From CAWJLE01 sp963843645 (GTDB lineage Bacteria > Chloroflexota > Anaerolineae > DAOTYC01): 64,000 nucleotides of DNA. A program made the translations under genes and the position numbers. The DNA lies in assembly GCA_963843645.1 (NCBI GenBank), contig CAWJLE010000005.1, forward strand, positions 62,001 through 126,000, written 5' to 3'. Shown here piece by piece: positions 55,227 through 64,000 of the stretch. Below the pieces are notes generated by a model. It did not search any database. It was not told the origin of the DNA and saw only the letters and a program-made list of their open reading frames with translations. Within the stretch, counting starts at the first letter, position 1; every line of letters starts with the position of its first letter.

Positions 55227-56249
55227 ATGCTTGAGCAGTTGAATGAGCTTTTGGAAAGCGCGTTGCACGAACTGTCTGCCCTGTCCGACCTGGAAACGCT
55301 GGATGCCTGGCGAGTCAACTACCTGGGCAAGAAGAGCCCTCTGAACCAGATACTGCGCAACATCGGACAGCTACCGCGCGAGGAACGCCCTAAGCTTGGC
55401 CAGCGCGGCAACGAGGTGAAGGTAGCCTTGGAGTCCGCCTACGTGGAGCGTGAGGCTGCTGTAAAGTCTGGCAGCCTTGCCCAGGCGCTGGAGAGCGAGC
55501 GGATCGATGTGACCCTTCCGGGCCGTCCAATGCGCGTCGGGCATTTGCACCTGAGCACGAAGACCCTGCGTGACATGTACGCCATCTTCGGCCGCATGGG
55601 CTTCCAGGTCTTCGACGGCCCGGAGGTGGAGACGGACGAGTACAATTTCGAGCTGCTCAACATGCCGCCCGGCCACCCTGCCCGCGACATGTGGGATACA
55701 TTCTACATCACAGACAAGCTGCTGATGCGGACTCACACGTCACCCGGCCAGATCCACGCCATGCGGACGTATTACCCGGATCCGATTCGAGTGATTCTGC
55801 CTGGGAAGTGCTACCGCTACGAGCAGGTTACGGCGCGCTCTGAATTCATGTTCCACCAGGTTGAGGGCCTGGCCGTAGGCTATCACATCACCCTGGCGGA
55901 CTTGAAGGGCACGATGTACAACTTCGCTCAACAGATGTTCGGCGCCGATCGCAAAGTGCGTTTCCGTGCCAGCTATTTTCCGTTTACGGAGCCCAGCGTA
56001 GAAGTGGACATGGACTGCATCATCTGCCACGGCGCCGGTTGTCGCGTCTGCAAGCAGACGGGTTGGCTGGAGATCGCCGGTGCAGGCATGGTCCATCCGG
56101 TGGTGCTCGAGAACGGCGGCTACGATCCGAACGTTTACAGCGGCTACGCCTTCGGCATGGGCGTGGAGCGGCCGTCGATGCTCCAACACAGTGTCGACGA
56201 CATCCGCTATTTCTTCAGCAACGACTTGCGCTTCCTGCGCCAGTTCTAA
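55227..56249 (+). CDS. pheS: Phenylalanyl-tRNA synthetase alpha subunit
   Basis: 340 residues, complete. The N-terminal coiled-coil arm (residues 1-85) is followed by the class II catalytic core: PGHPARDMWDTFYI is motif 2-adjacent, RTHTSPGQIHAM and FHQVEGLAVG are motif 2, and GYAFGMGVERPSML is motif 3. It charges tRNA-Phe with phenylalanine in an alpha2-beta2 enzyme. Controlled by the T-box immediately upstream. Followed by pheT after 12 bases. Confidence 0.97.
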   Translation: MLEQLNELLESALHELSALSDLETLDAWRVNYLGKKSPLNQILRNIGQLPREERPKLGQRGNEVKVALESAYVEREAAVKSGSLAQALESERIDVTLPGRPMRVGHLHLSTKTLRDMYAIFGRMGFQVFDGPEVETDEYNFELLNMPPGHPARDMWDTFYITDKLLMRTHTSPGQIHAMRTYYPDPIRVILPGKCYRYEQVTARSEFMFHQVEGLAVGYHITLADLKGTMYNFAQQMFGADRKVRFRASYFPFTEPSVEVDMDCIICHGAGCRVCKQTGWLEIAGAGMVHPVVLENGGYDPNVYSGYAFGMGVERPSMLQHSVDDIRYFFSNDLRFLRQF

Positions 56250-56261
56250 AGGAGTTGAACG

Positions 56262-58759
56262 ATGAGAGTGCCACTGAGTTGGCTGAAAGAATACGTCGAC
56301 ATTGTCGTCCCCCTCGACGAGCTGGTGGACCGAATGACCTTCGCGGGTTTGGAAGTGGAAGCGACGGAAATCGTCGAGATCCCGTCCGATCGGATCTCAT
56401 GGGATCGAGAGACCATCGTCATCGGGGAAGTGGTGGCCGTAGAGCGACATCCCAATGCCGATCGACTGGTGCTGGCCACGGTGAACTATGGAGGCGCCCA
56501 GACGGAGACCGTGGTCACCGGGGCGCCCAACCTGCACGTCGGCGATTCCGGTATCAAAGTGCCGTTCGCCAAGAGCGGGGCTCGCCTGTACGATGGACAC
56601 CACGACGGCTGGCACGTGGCCACCTTGAAGCCGTCCAAGATCCGCGGCGTGCGCTCCGAGGCGATGATTTGCTCTGAGAAGGAGCTGGGCCTGCGCGATG
56701 CTCACGAACAGGTTCTTTTGTTGCCCGACGATGCCCCGCTCGGCGTGCCGCTGGCTGACTACCTCGACCTGGACACGGTAGCTCCGGAGGACGTCGTCCT
56801 GGACTTGTCTCTGACGCCAAACCTGGCTCGTTGCTACGCGATCATCGGCGTGGCGCGAGAAGTGGCGGCCCTGACGGGACAGCCGCTGCACGTGGCGGAG
56901 CCGACGATGGAAACACTGGGGCCGGCCATCGGCGATCAGATCGATCTCCAAATCGACGATCCCGACTTGTGTCGTCGCTACTCGGCGACGCTGATCAAGG
57001 GCGTGAAGATCGGCCCATCACCGTACGTGATGCAGCGCCGGCTGGCCCTCAGCGGCATGCGCCCTATCAACAATATCGTGGACATCACCAATTACGTGAT
57101 GCTGGAATGGGGTCAGCCGCTGCATGCCTTCGACTACAACCGACTGCGCCCGCGGTCGGGTTCCTCGTATCCGCCGACGATCATCGTCCGGCGCGCGCAT
57201 CCGGACGAGACGATGAAGACCCTCGATGGTCAGCTCCGCCGGCTCACGCCAGACATGCTGCTGATCACGGATGGCAGCGGTCCGGTGGGCATCGCCGGCG
57301 TGATGGGTGGCCTGGAGAGCGAGGTGGCGGACGACACGCGCGACATCCTGCTGGAAGCGGCCAACTTCGACAATATCAATAATCGCCGTACCTCTCAGGC
57401 CTTGAAGCTTCCCAGCGAGGCGTCGCTGCGATTCGGCAAGGGCATTCCGGCTACGCTGACGATTCCGAGCCGGTACGCGGGCCAGTGAGCTGATGCGGCT
57501 CCACGCCGGCGGCGTGATCGCGGGCGGCATTGCGGACCTGTATCCGACGGCCCAGCCCGTCCACGTCGTACCCATCACAGCGGCAGAGGTGGCGCGATTG
57601 GCGGGCATTGACCTGAGCACCGAGGAGATTCAGCGTATGCTGGAATCGCTCGATTTCGAGTGCGTCCGGGACGGCGACGTGATCAAGGCCACTGCGCCCT
57701 GGCATCGGCTCGATATGGAGATACCGGCGGACCTGGTGGAAGACATCGCCCGGCTGTACGGCTACGATCGGATCCCACTGACGATGATGGGAGACGAATT
57801 GCCGACGCATCCGCGCAACCATCGTTTGGAGTGCGAGGAGCAGGATCCGTGACGCCCTGGTCGCCAGCGGTCTGGACGAAGTGATTACCTATTCGCTGAC
57901 CAGCAAGCAGACGATCCTGGCCGCCAGCCCGGGTCAGACTGAGCTGGACGAAGGCAGTTACCTGAAGCTGGCCAACCCGCTGACCTCCGATCGCGAGTAT
58001 TTGCGGCGGTCTCTTGCGGGGAGCCTCTTGGAAACGCTGCGGGACAATTTCCGCTTCGTGGATCGGGTCGCTATCTTCGAGCTGGGTCGGGTCTACTGGC
58101 CGCGGACCAACTCCGTCTTGCCCGACGAGCCACGACGGCTGGGCATCGCGCTGGGTGGAACGCGTGACGAGCAGGCCTGGCTGGGTGACAAGGAGATGAT
58201 GGACTTCTACGATCTGAAGGGCGCGGTGGAGGCCAGCCTGCGGACCCTGGATATCCAGGACGTCGTGTTCGAGCCCGTGCAGGCCGCCGGGTTCCATCCC
58301 GGTCGGGCGGCCAGGGTCTCGATTCACGGCCAGCCGGCCGGCGTGCTCGGTCAGGTGCACCCCGAAGTTGCTCAAAAGTTCGACCTGCCGTCCGTGCCCG
58401 TCTACCTGGCCGAGCTGGATCTGGACTTGCTGTGCGGCGGCGCAATGGAGGCGAGACAGCTGACGCCGATCTCGCGCTTCCCGTCCGTCAGCCAGGACAT
58501 TGCCGTCGTCGTCGACGACAGCGTCCCGGCCACCGCCGTGCATCGTGAGATCATGGCCGCCGGCGGCGAACTGCTCGCCGACGCCGTGCTCTTCGACGTA
58601 TATCGCGGCAACCGGATCGGCGCCGGCAAGAAGAGCCTGGCCTACGCCCTGACCTATCGATCGATGGAACGCACCCTGACCGACGAGGAAGTGAGCGGCG
58701 TGCAAGAAGTCATCGTCGCCCGCCTGCGAGACGTGCTCAGCGCCACTCTGCGCTCGTAA
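56262..58759 (+). CDS. pheT: Phenylalanyl-tRNA synthetase beta subunit (two frameshifts)
   Basis: About 830 residues in order: N-terminal domain MRVPLSWLKEYVD, EMAP/OB tRNA-binding domain (about 40-150, with VVTGAPNL), editing B3/B4 domain with GVMGGLESEV, B5 domain, catalytic-like domain with EVITYSLTS, and the C-terminal ferredoxin-fold anticodon-binding domain ending VLSATLRS. Frame changes near 57460 and 57835 divide it; both repair by one base. An essential gene, hence sequence error. Co-transcribed with pheS. Confidence 0.95.
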
Positions 58760-58863
58760 GGACGATCCTGTGGGCGGATCCTGTGGGCGCCGCGCCCTCG
58801 GGGGACCACCATCCGGGGGCGTTGGCGCGGTCCATTTGACTATTCCAGCCGCTCAGGTTATAC

Positions 58864-58942
58864 TTGACGTTTGTGTGACTGTGCCGGGTACTATCGTAGC
58901 AGACTCAAGAGGACTTGACCGCAGCGAAGTTTATGGTATAAT
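58864..58942 (+). promoter_or_regulatory. Two tandem promoters for the tRNA-tuf cluster
   Basis: The nearer one has TTGACC (58915-58920) and TATAAT (58937-58942), 16-base spacer, ending 40 bases before the first tRNA. A second pair TTGACG (58864-58869) and TACTAT (58889-58894) with a 19-base spacer is weaker. Confidence 0.7.
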
Positions 58943-58981
58943 GGTCTTCCACTAGCGGGGACTGGGCCGCAGTGGGCGCAG

Positions 58982-59053
58982 GCCGACGTAGCTCAATGGC
59001 AGAGCAACGGTTTTGTAAACCGTCGGTTGCGGGTTCAAGTCCCACCGTCGGCT
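58982..59053 (+). tRNA. tRNA-Thr, anticodon TGT
   Basis: A complete cloverleaf: acceptor GCCGACG pairs with CGTCGGC, D-arm GCTC/GAGC, anticodon loop TTTGTAA, T-arm with GGTTCAAGT. No encoded CCA. Reads ACA codons. Confidence 0.95.
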
Positions 59054-59089
59054 TTGGTTCGGTTGCAATCATCAGTGTCTGGAATTTGT

Positions 59090-59171
59090 GGGCAGGTACC
59101 CAAGTGGCTAAAGGGGACTGACTGTAAATCAGTTGGCTCTGCCTTCGGAGGTTCGAATCCCCCCCTGCCCA
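59090..59171 (+). tRNA. tRNA-Tyr, anticodon GTA
   Basis: Acceptor GGGCAGG/CCTGCCC, anticodon loop CTGTAAA, long variable arm as in bacterial tRNA-Tyr, T-loop GTTCGAATC. Confidence 0.95.
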
Positions 59172-59213
59172 CCTTGTTTGACCAGAACACCTTAAGGCGA
59201 TTCTTATCTGCAG

Positions 59214-59286
59214 GCCCACGTAGCTCAGTCGGTAGAGCACATTCTTGGTAAGAATGGGGTCATCGGTTCAAATCCGATCGTGGGCT
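59214..59286 (+). tRNA. tRNA-Thr, anticodon GGT
   Basis: Acceptor GCCCACG/CGTGGGC, D-arm GCTC/GAGC, anticodon loop TTGGTAA, T-loop GGTTCAAATC. Reads ACC and ACT codons. Confidence 0.95.
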
Positions 59287-59366
59287 CCAAGATGATTCCG
59301 GCCTCGTCAAGTGGGTAGCAGTAACGTAACATCTCATCACGCAATTATGGAAACAAGGAGTAAGAA

Positions 59367-60567
<1,201 letters not shown>

Positions 60568-60623
60568 GAGGGGGAAACAGGAGACAGCCGGGTCTGTTTA
60601 CTGGCTGATTCCTGGTAAGCGTT

Positions 60624-60788
60624 ATGGCCAAGAAGGCAATCCGTATGGTGACTACCTTTGCCTGCACTGAGTGCAAGGAAAGGAACTACACTTCGGAAAA
60701 GAACCGCAAGAACGATACCGGGCGCATGGAGATCAAGAAATATTGCCCGCGTTGCCGGGTTCACACCCTCCATCGCGAGACCAAATAG
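60624..60788 (+). CDS. rpmG: 50S ribosomal protein L33
   Basis: 54 residues, from ATG 60624 to TAG. FACTECKERNYTS and KYCPRCRVHTLHRETK give the two CxxC pairs of the zinc-binding L33 form. It is positioned between tuf and the tRNA-Trp gene, as in many bacteria. Its short length makes it easy to miss. Confidence 0.95.
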   Translation: MAKKAIRMVTTFACTECKERNYTSEKNRKNDTGRMEIKKYCPRCRVHTLHRETK

Positions 60789-60852
60789 CGGAGTATTCTA
60801 TCCTCTGCCTCCAGTCCCCACCGGCCTACGGTAGGGACAGAGGCAGATACGC

Positions 60853-60925
60853 AGGCCAGTAGCTCAATTGGCAGAGCAACGGTCTCCAAAACCGTAGGTT
60901 GCGGGTTCAATTCCTGCCTGGCCTG
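60853..60925 (+). tRNA. tRNA-Trp, anticodon CCA
   Basis: Acceptor AGGCCAG/CTGGCCT, anticodon loop CTCCAAA, T-loop GGTTCAATTC. Sits before secE, a common location. Confidence 0.95.
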
Positions 60926-61023
60926 CCAGCCTGTATTTGCAAAGACACCGCTTCAGGGTACCGACGCGGTGTCTTGAATCGTAAGGAACCGGTACCGAAG
61001 CTGAGCAATGATGGGGTGAAGAC

Positions 61024-61233
61024 GTGGCCAAGAGTGGTTTCCTGAGCACCGACAACGTTGTCTTCAAATATCTGAAAGAAACTCGGGCAGAATTGTACAA
61101 AGTGAGCTGGCCCACCCGGAGAGAGGCCTTGAATTTGACCTTGATCGTAGTGGCTGTGACTTTGGTCATGGCTGTTCTCCTGGGTGCGCTCGACTACACC
61201 TTCGCTCAGCTCATGGGGTTGATTGTCAAATAA
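61024..61233 (+). CDS. secE: Preprotein translocase subunit SecE
   Basis: 69 residues from a GTG. YLKETRAELYKVSWPTRREAL is the amphipathic and hinge region typical of SecE, followed by one transmembrane helix (VVAVTLVMAVLLGALDY). SecE stabilises SecY in the membrane. It lies 88 bases before nusG. Confidence 0.95.
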   Translation: MAKSGFLSTDNVVFKYLKETRAELYKVSWPTRREALNLTLIVVAVTLVMAVLLGALDYTFAQLMGLIVK

Positions 61234-61321
61234 CAGTACGCCTGCACCGGGATACGACCGCTGCTCGTATTAGGTGAGTTTGGGTTGTTTTTGACTATCC
61301 TGTGCGGAAAGCAGGGGTTAT

Positions 61322-62020
61322 ATGGTTCGATCAGACGAATTTGAAGATGAGTTGGAGCTAAACGAGGACGATTTTGAAGATGACCTCGAAGGCTCGAACG
61401 AAGACGAGGACGAAGGAGTAGTGGGCGACGAGCCCGCGTCAGAAGCAGGCGCTGAAGCCGCGGAGGAGGCCAAGACTCCCGAGTCGACGGACAAGGGCCC
61501 GCGTGCCTGGTACGTCGTGCACAGCTACTCTGGATATGAGAATAAGGTCAAGAAAAACCTCGAGCATCGGATCGAGTCTATGGGCATGGGTGACCTGATC
61601 TTCCGCGTGGTGGTTCCAACGGAAGAAGAGGTTGAGCTGCGTGATGGTCAGCGGAAGACCACGGAACGTCGCATCTTTCCGGGTTACATCCTGGTCGAAA
61701 TGGTCATGACGGATGATTCGTGGTACGTGGTGCGCAACACGCCTGGCGTCACAGGCTTCGTCGGCTCCGCCAACGAGCCCACTCCCTTGCGTCAGGAAGA
61801 AGTCGACCGCATCCTGAAGCGGATGGAAGCCGAAACGCCGAAGGTCAAAGTCAGCTTGAAGCCGGGGCACAAGGTGCGAATCGTTGAAGGACCGTTTACC
61901 GATTTCATGGGAACCGTCGAGGAGCTCTTGCTGGAAAAGGGTAAGGTTCGGATTCTGGTATCGTTCTTTGGCCGAGAGACTCCTGTCGAGTTGGATTTTC
62001 TACAAGTCGAGAGAATATAA
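61322..62020 (+). CDS. nusG: Transcription antitermination factor NusG
   Basis: 232 residues. Residues 1-55 are a strongly acidic extension (Glu/Asp rich). The NGN domain follows (AWYVVHSYSGYENKVKKNL), and the C-terminal KOW domain has GHKVRIVEGPFTDFMGTVEE. NusG binds RNA polymerase and couples it to Rho or the ribosome. The extension is absent from E. coli NusG (181 residues). Confidence 0.96.
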   Translation: MVRSDEFEDELELNEDDFEDDLEGSNEDEDEGVVGDEPASEAGAEAAEEAKTPESTDKGPRAWYVVHSYSGYENKVKKNLEHRIESMGMGDLIFRVVVPTEEEVELRDGQRKTTERRIFPGYILVEMVMTDDSWYVVRNTPGVTGFVGSANEPTPLRQEEVDRILKRMEAETPKVKVSLKPGHKVRIVEGPFTDFMGTVEELLLEKGKVRILVSFFGRETPVELDFLQVERI

Positions 62021-62072
62021 GCACATTGGCAGGCCATTGAGGCGAGCCAGTTGAACGGAGGACACAGGACAC

Positions 62073-62498
62073 ATGGGTAAGAGAGTCAAAGCGATCATCA
62101 AGCTGCAAATCTCCGCCGGAAAAGCCAATCCCGCGCCACCGGTTGGCCCTGCATTGGGCCAGCACGGCGTCAACATCATGGGGTTCTGCAAAGAATACAA
62201 CGCGCGGACGGCATCTCAGGCGGGATCGATCATTCCGGTCGAGATTACGGTCTTTCAGGACAACTCTTTCACCTTTGTGACTAAGACTCCGCCGGCAGCC
62301 GATTTGCTGAAAAAGGCCGCCAACATCGAAAAGGCGTCCGCAGTGCCTAACCGCGACAAGGTCGCTCAGCTGACTCGGGAGCAGATCCGCAGAATCGCGG
62401 AGACGAAGATGAAGGACCTCAATGCCAAGGATCTGGAAGGCGCCGAGAAGATGATCGAAGGTTCAGCTCGAAGCATGGGCATCAAAGTCGTAGACTGA
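62073..62498 (+). CDS. rplK: 50S ribosomal protein L11
   Basis: 141 residues. KLQISAGKANPAPPVGPALG is the L11 N-terminal signature and SARSMGIKVVD the C-terminus. It binds 23S rRNA at the GTPase centre. GGAGGA precedes the start; it is 52 bases after nusG. Confidence 0.97.
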   Translation: MGKRVKAIIKLQISAGKANPAPPVGPALGQHGVNIMGFCKEYNARTASQAGSIIPVEITVFQDNSFTFVTKTPPAADLLKKAANIEKASAVPNRDKVAQLTREQIRRIAETKMKDLNAKDLEGAEKMIEGSARSMGIKVVD

Positions 62499-62584
62499 AG
62501 GCCAAAAGGACGTGACGCCCGAACGATGGGCGACTTTGTGGGAGGGTGTGTCCCACCCGCCAAAACCACGGAAGGATGTGGAAA

Positions 62585-63299
62585 ATGTCGAAGCATGGTA
62601 AAAAGTACGCAGAAGTGAAGAAACTGGTGGATTCCACGAAAATTTACTCGGCAGCCGAGGCATGTGAGCTCATCAAGCAGACCTCGTACGCCAAATTCGA
62701 TGCCACCGTCGATGTGCACATGAAGATGGGTGTGGACCCGCGTCACGCCGATCAGCAGGTCCGCAGCGTGGTTCTCCTGCCGAACGGGACCGGCAAGAAG
62801 GTGCGCATCATGGTTTTCGCCGAAGCGGATGCCGCCCGGGCAGCCACTGAAGCAGGCGCGGATTACGTCGGCAGCGACGACTACGTTCAGAAGATCCAGG
62901 GTGGTTGGATGGACTTCGACGTGGCGGTTGCTACGCCGCAGATCATGGGTAAGGTCGGCCGTTTGGGTAAGGTGCTTGGACCTCGTGGCCTGATGCCCAG
63001 CCCGAAGACCGGGACCATCTGCCCGGCTGAAGACATACCACGTTTGATTCCGAGAGTTGCGGTTGGGGCGGGTTGAGTTTCGCGTCGATAAGACGGCGAA
63101 CATCCACGTGCCCATCGGCAAGGTGAGCTTCACCACCGAGCAGCTCTTTGAGAATTTCGCCGCGCTCATGGAAGCCGTCGTAAAGGCCAAGCCGACCGGT
63201 GCTAAAGGGCAGTACGTCCGAAAGGTCGTGTTGTCCGCCACCATGAGCCCCGGCATCAAGATCGACAACGTCCAGGCGGAGCAGCTTCGCGCCATCTGA
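62585..63299 (+). CDS. rplA: 50S ribosomal protein L1 (one frameshift)
   Basis: About 237 residues, MSKHGKKYAEVKKLVD to QAEQLRAI. LGPRGLMPSPKTGTI is the L1 signature. A one-base error near 63050 changes frame just after ICPAEDIPRLI; downstream the other frame reads GRVEFRVDKTANIHVPIGK. The stem-like TGTGGGAGGGTGTGTCCCACCC segment upstream, at about 62537-62558, could be the L1 autoregulatory site, an inference. Confidence 0.93.
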
Positions 63300-63340
63300 G
63301 CTGACGCACCTGCCCGCGTAAGCACGTCAACTGAATAGAT

Positions 63341-63487
63341 GAGCCGCCCTTCGGGCGGTTCGCCTGAGACAGCAGGCACGCATCCTGCGTTTAATCCATA
63401 CCTGCCGAGGCACAGCTACCTTCCGTGGTACTATCTTGAGTCATCCGGATGCGTGAGCCTTTGTGCCGTCGGCGCGAAGGCTTTTTT
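63341..63487 (+). ncRNA. L10 leader with terminator-like hairpins
   Basis: After rplA, GAGCCGCCC/GGGCGGTTC forms a hairpin (63341-63361). The stretch AGACAGCAGGC and later CCTGCCGAGGCACAG resembles the Rfam L10 leader, where L10-L12 protein represses its own operon. A terminator-like stem AGCCTT/AAGGCT with six T ends at 63487. Assignment by motif recall only. Confidence 0.65.
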
Positions 63488-63567
63488 AGTGCCTGGTCGC
63501 AGTGGTGGATACTGAATCTGCCGCCAGGTTACGACGAGTAATTCAGCACAGTGAGGAGGTGATCGAT

Positions 63568-64000
63568 TTGGCAATTACGAGGAAGAAGAAACAAACCATG
63601 GTCGACAAGTACGTTTCGGCGCTGTCGGACGCCGAAGCCGTGCTTATCACCGAATACCGGGGGTTGACCGTCACCGACATCACCCGCTTGCGTCGACAGA
63701 TAGAGGAAGCCGGTGCCACTTACCTGGTCGTCAAGAACACGCTGTTCAAGCGCGCTCTGGAGCAGACAGGAATGCCCGTGCCGGAAGATCTGTTCACGGG
63801 TCCGGTTGCGGTCGGGATCGTGTCCAAGGATCCTGCGGTGGCCTCGAAGGCGATGACTGATTTCGGCGCCACAAACGACCTCCTGGTCATCAAGGGGGGG
63901 CTGTTAGGCGATCGACGGATGAGCAAGGAGCAAGTGACTACGCTCGCTAATCTGCCGCCGCGGGACGTTCTGTTGAGCCAGGTTCTGGCTGGCCTGCAGT
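63568..64000 (+). CDS. rplJ: 50S ribosomal protein L10 (5' part)
   Basis: 144 codons before the window ends, from a TTG start after GAGGAGGTGAT. It reads MAITRKKKQTMVDKYVSALS, LITEYRGLTVTDITRLRRQ, YLVVKNTLFKRALE and PPRDVLLSQVLAGLQ, all typical of L10. L10 anchors L7/L12 dimers on the ribosome. The TTG start is preferred because no ATG lies nearer the site; ATG at 63598 is less likely. Confidence 0.95.
   Translation, partial: MAITRKKKQTMVDKYVSALSDAEAVLITEYRGLTVTDITRLRRQIEEAGATYLVVKNTLFKRALEQTGMPVPEDLFTGPVAVGIVSKDPAVASKAMTDFGATNDLLVIKGGLLGDRRMSKEQVTTLANLPPRDVLLSQVLAGLQ

Overview
The window is about 64 kb of GC-rich bacterial chromosome, most likely from Chloroflexota (Anaerolineae or Caldilineae-like). 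That is an inference from gene content: many sugar and oligopeptide ABC importers, ArnT/PMT-type membrane glycosyltransferases, PqqD/HPr-kinase-like modules, Tat-exported small proteins, and the order tRNA-Thr, tRNA-Tyr, tRNA-Thr, tuf, rpmG, tRNA-Trp, secE, nusG, rplK, rplA, rplJ. No rRNA gene, CRISPR array, transposase or phage gene was seen. At least 25 conserved genes or gene parts are interrupted by single-base indels, including tuf, pheT, rplA, proB and amt. Such genes cannot all be dead in a living cell, so these are treated as consensus or assembly errors and the split pieces are annotated as one gene each.

Layout. 1-3.9 kb: end of an unknown gene, then a two-gene membrane/NDH-2 operon and an array of 60-bp palindromic repeats. 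3.9-6.4 kb: proBA. 6.5-13 kb: a uroporphyrinogen-decarboxylase-like protein and, convergent to it, a rhamnose-type ABC importer with L-rhamnose mutarotase. 13.6-16 kb: a CBS-domain protein, a DUF429 protein and a small secreted protein. 16-18.3 kb: a ubiquitin-like MoaD/ThiS protein and an aldehyde ferredoxin oxidoreductase. 18.4-21.5 kb: a second, badly frameshifted sugar ABC importer. 21.9-30.7 kb: a GT39-type membrane glycosyltransferase divergent from a tight six-gene operon (PqqD-like, HPr-kinase-like, two GT2, ABC exporter, nucleotidyltransferase). 31.3-38.2 kb: an iron-type alcohol dehydrogenase and a complete oligopeptide ABC importer. 38.3-43.9 kb: MFS exporter, DinB, VOC, L-asparaginase, CsaA-like and DUF763 proteins. 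44-52.3 kb: a second PqqD/HPr-kinase/nucleotidyltransferase set, four paralogous Tat-signal proteins under near-identical promoters (one copy decayed), and a second GT39-type enzyme. 52.3-54.8 kb: amt-glnK and a divergent MarR regulator. 54.9-58.8 kb: T-box-controlled pheST. 58.9-64 kb: the tRNA, tuf and ribosomal-protein cluster ending inside rplJ.

The most interesting material is the pair of loci at 21.9-30.7 kb and 44-52.3 kb. Both combine a PqqD-type RRE protein, an HPr-kinase-like kinase, an NTP_transf_5 nucleotidyltransferase and a GT39 membrane enzyme. RRE, kinase, nucleotidyltransferase and ABC exporter are parts known from tailored lasso-peptide clusters, but no lasso cyclase or transglutaminase-like peptidase is present here. 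The first PqqD carries a C-terminal tail resembling a RiPP leader, and the second locus sits beside a small expanded family of Tat-exported proteins. This may be an undescribed peptide- or envelope-modification system.
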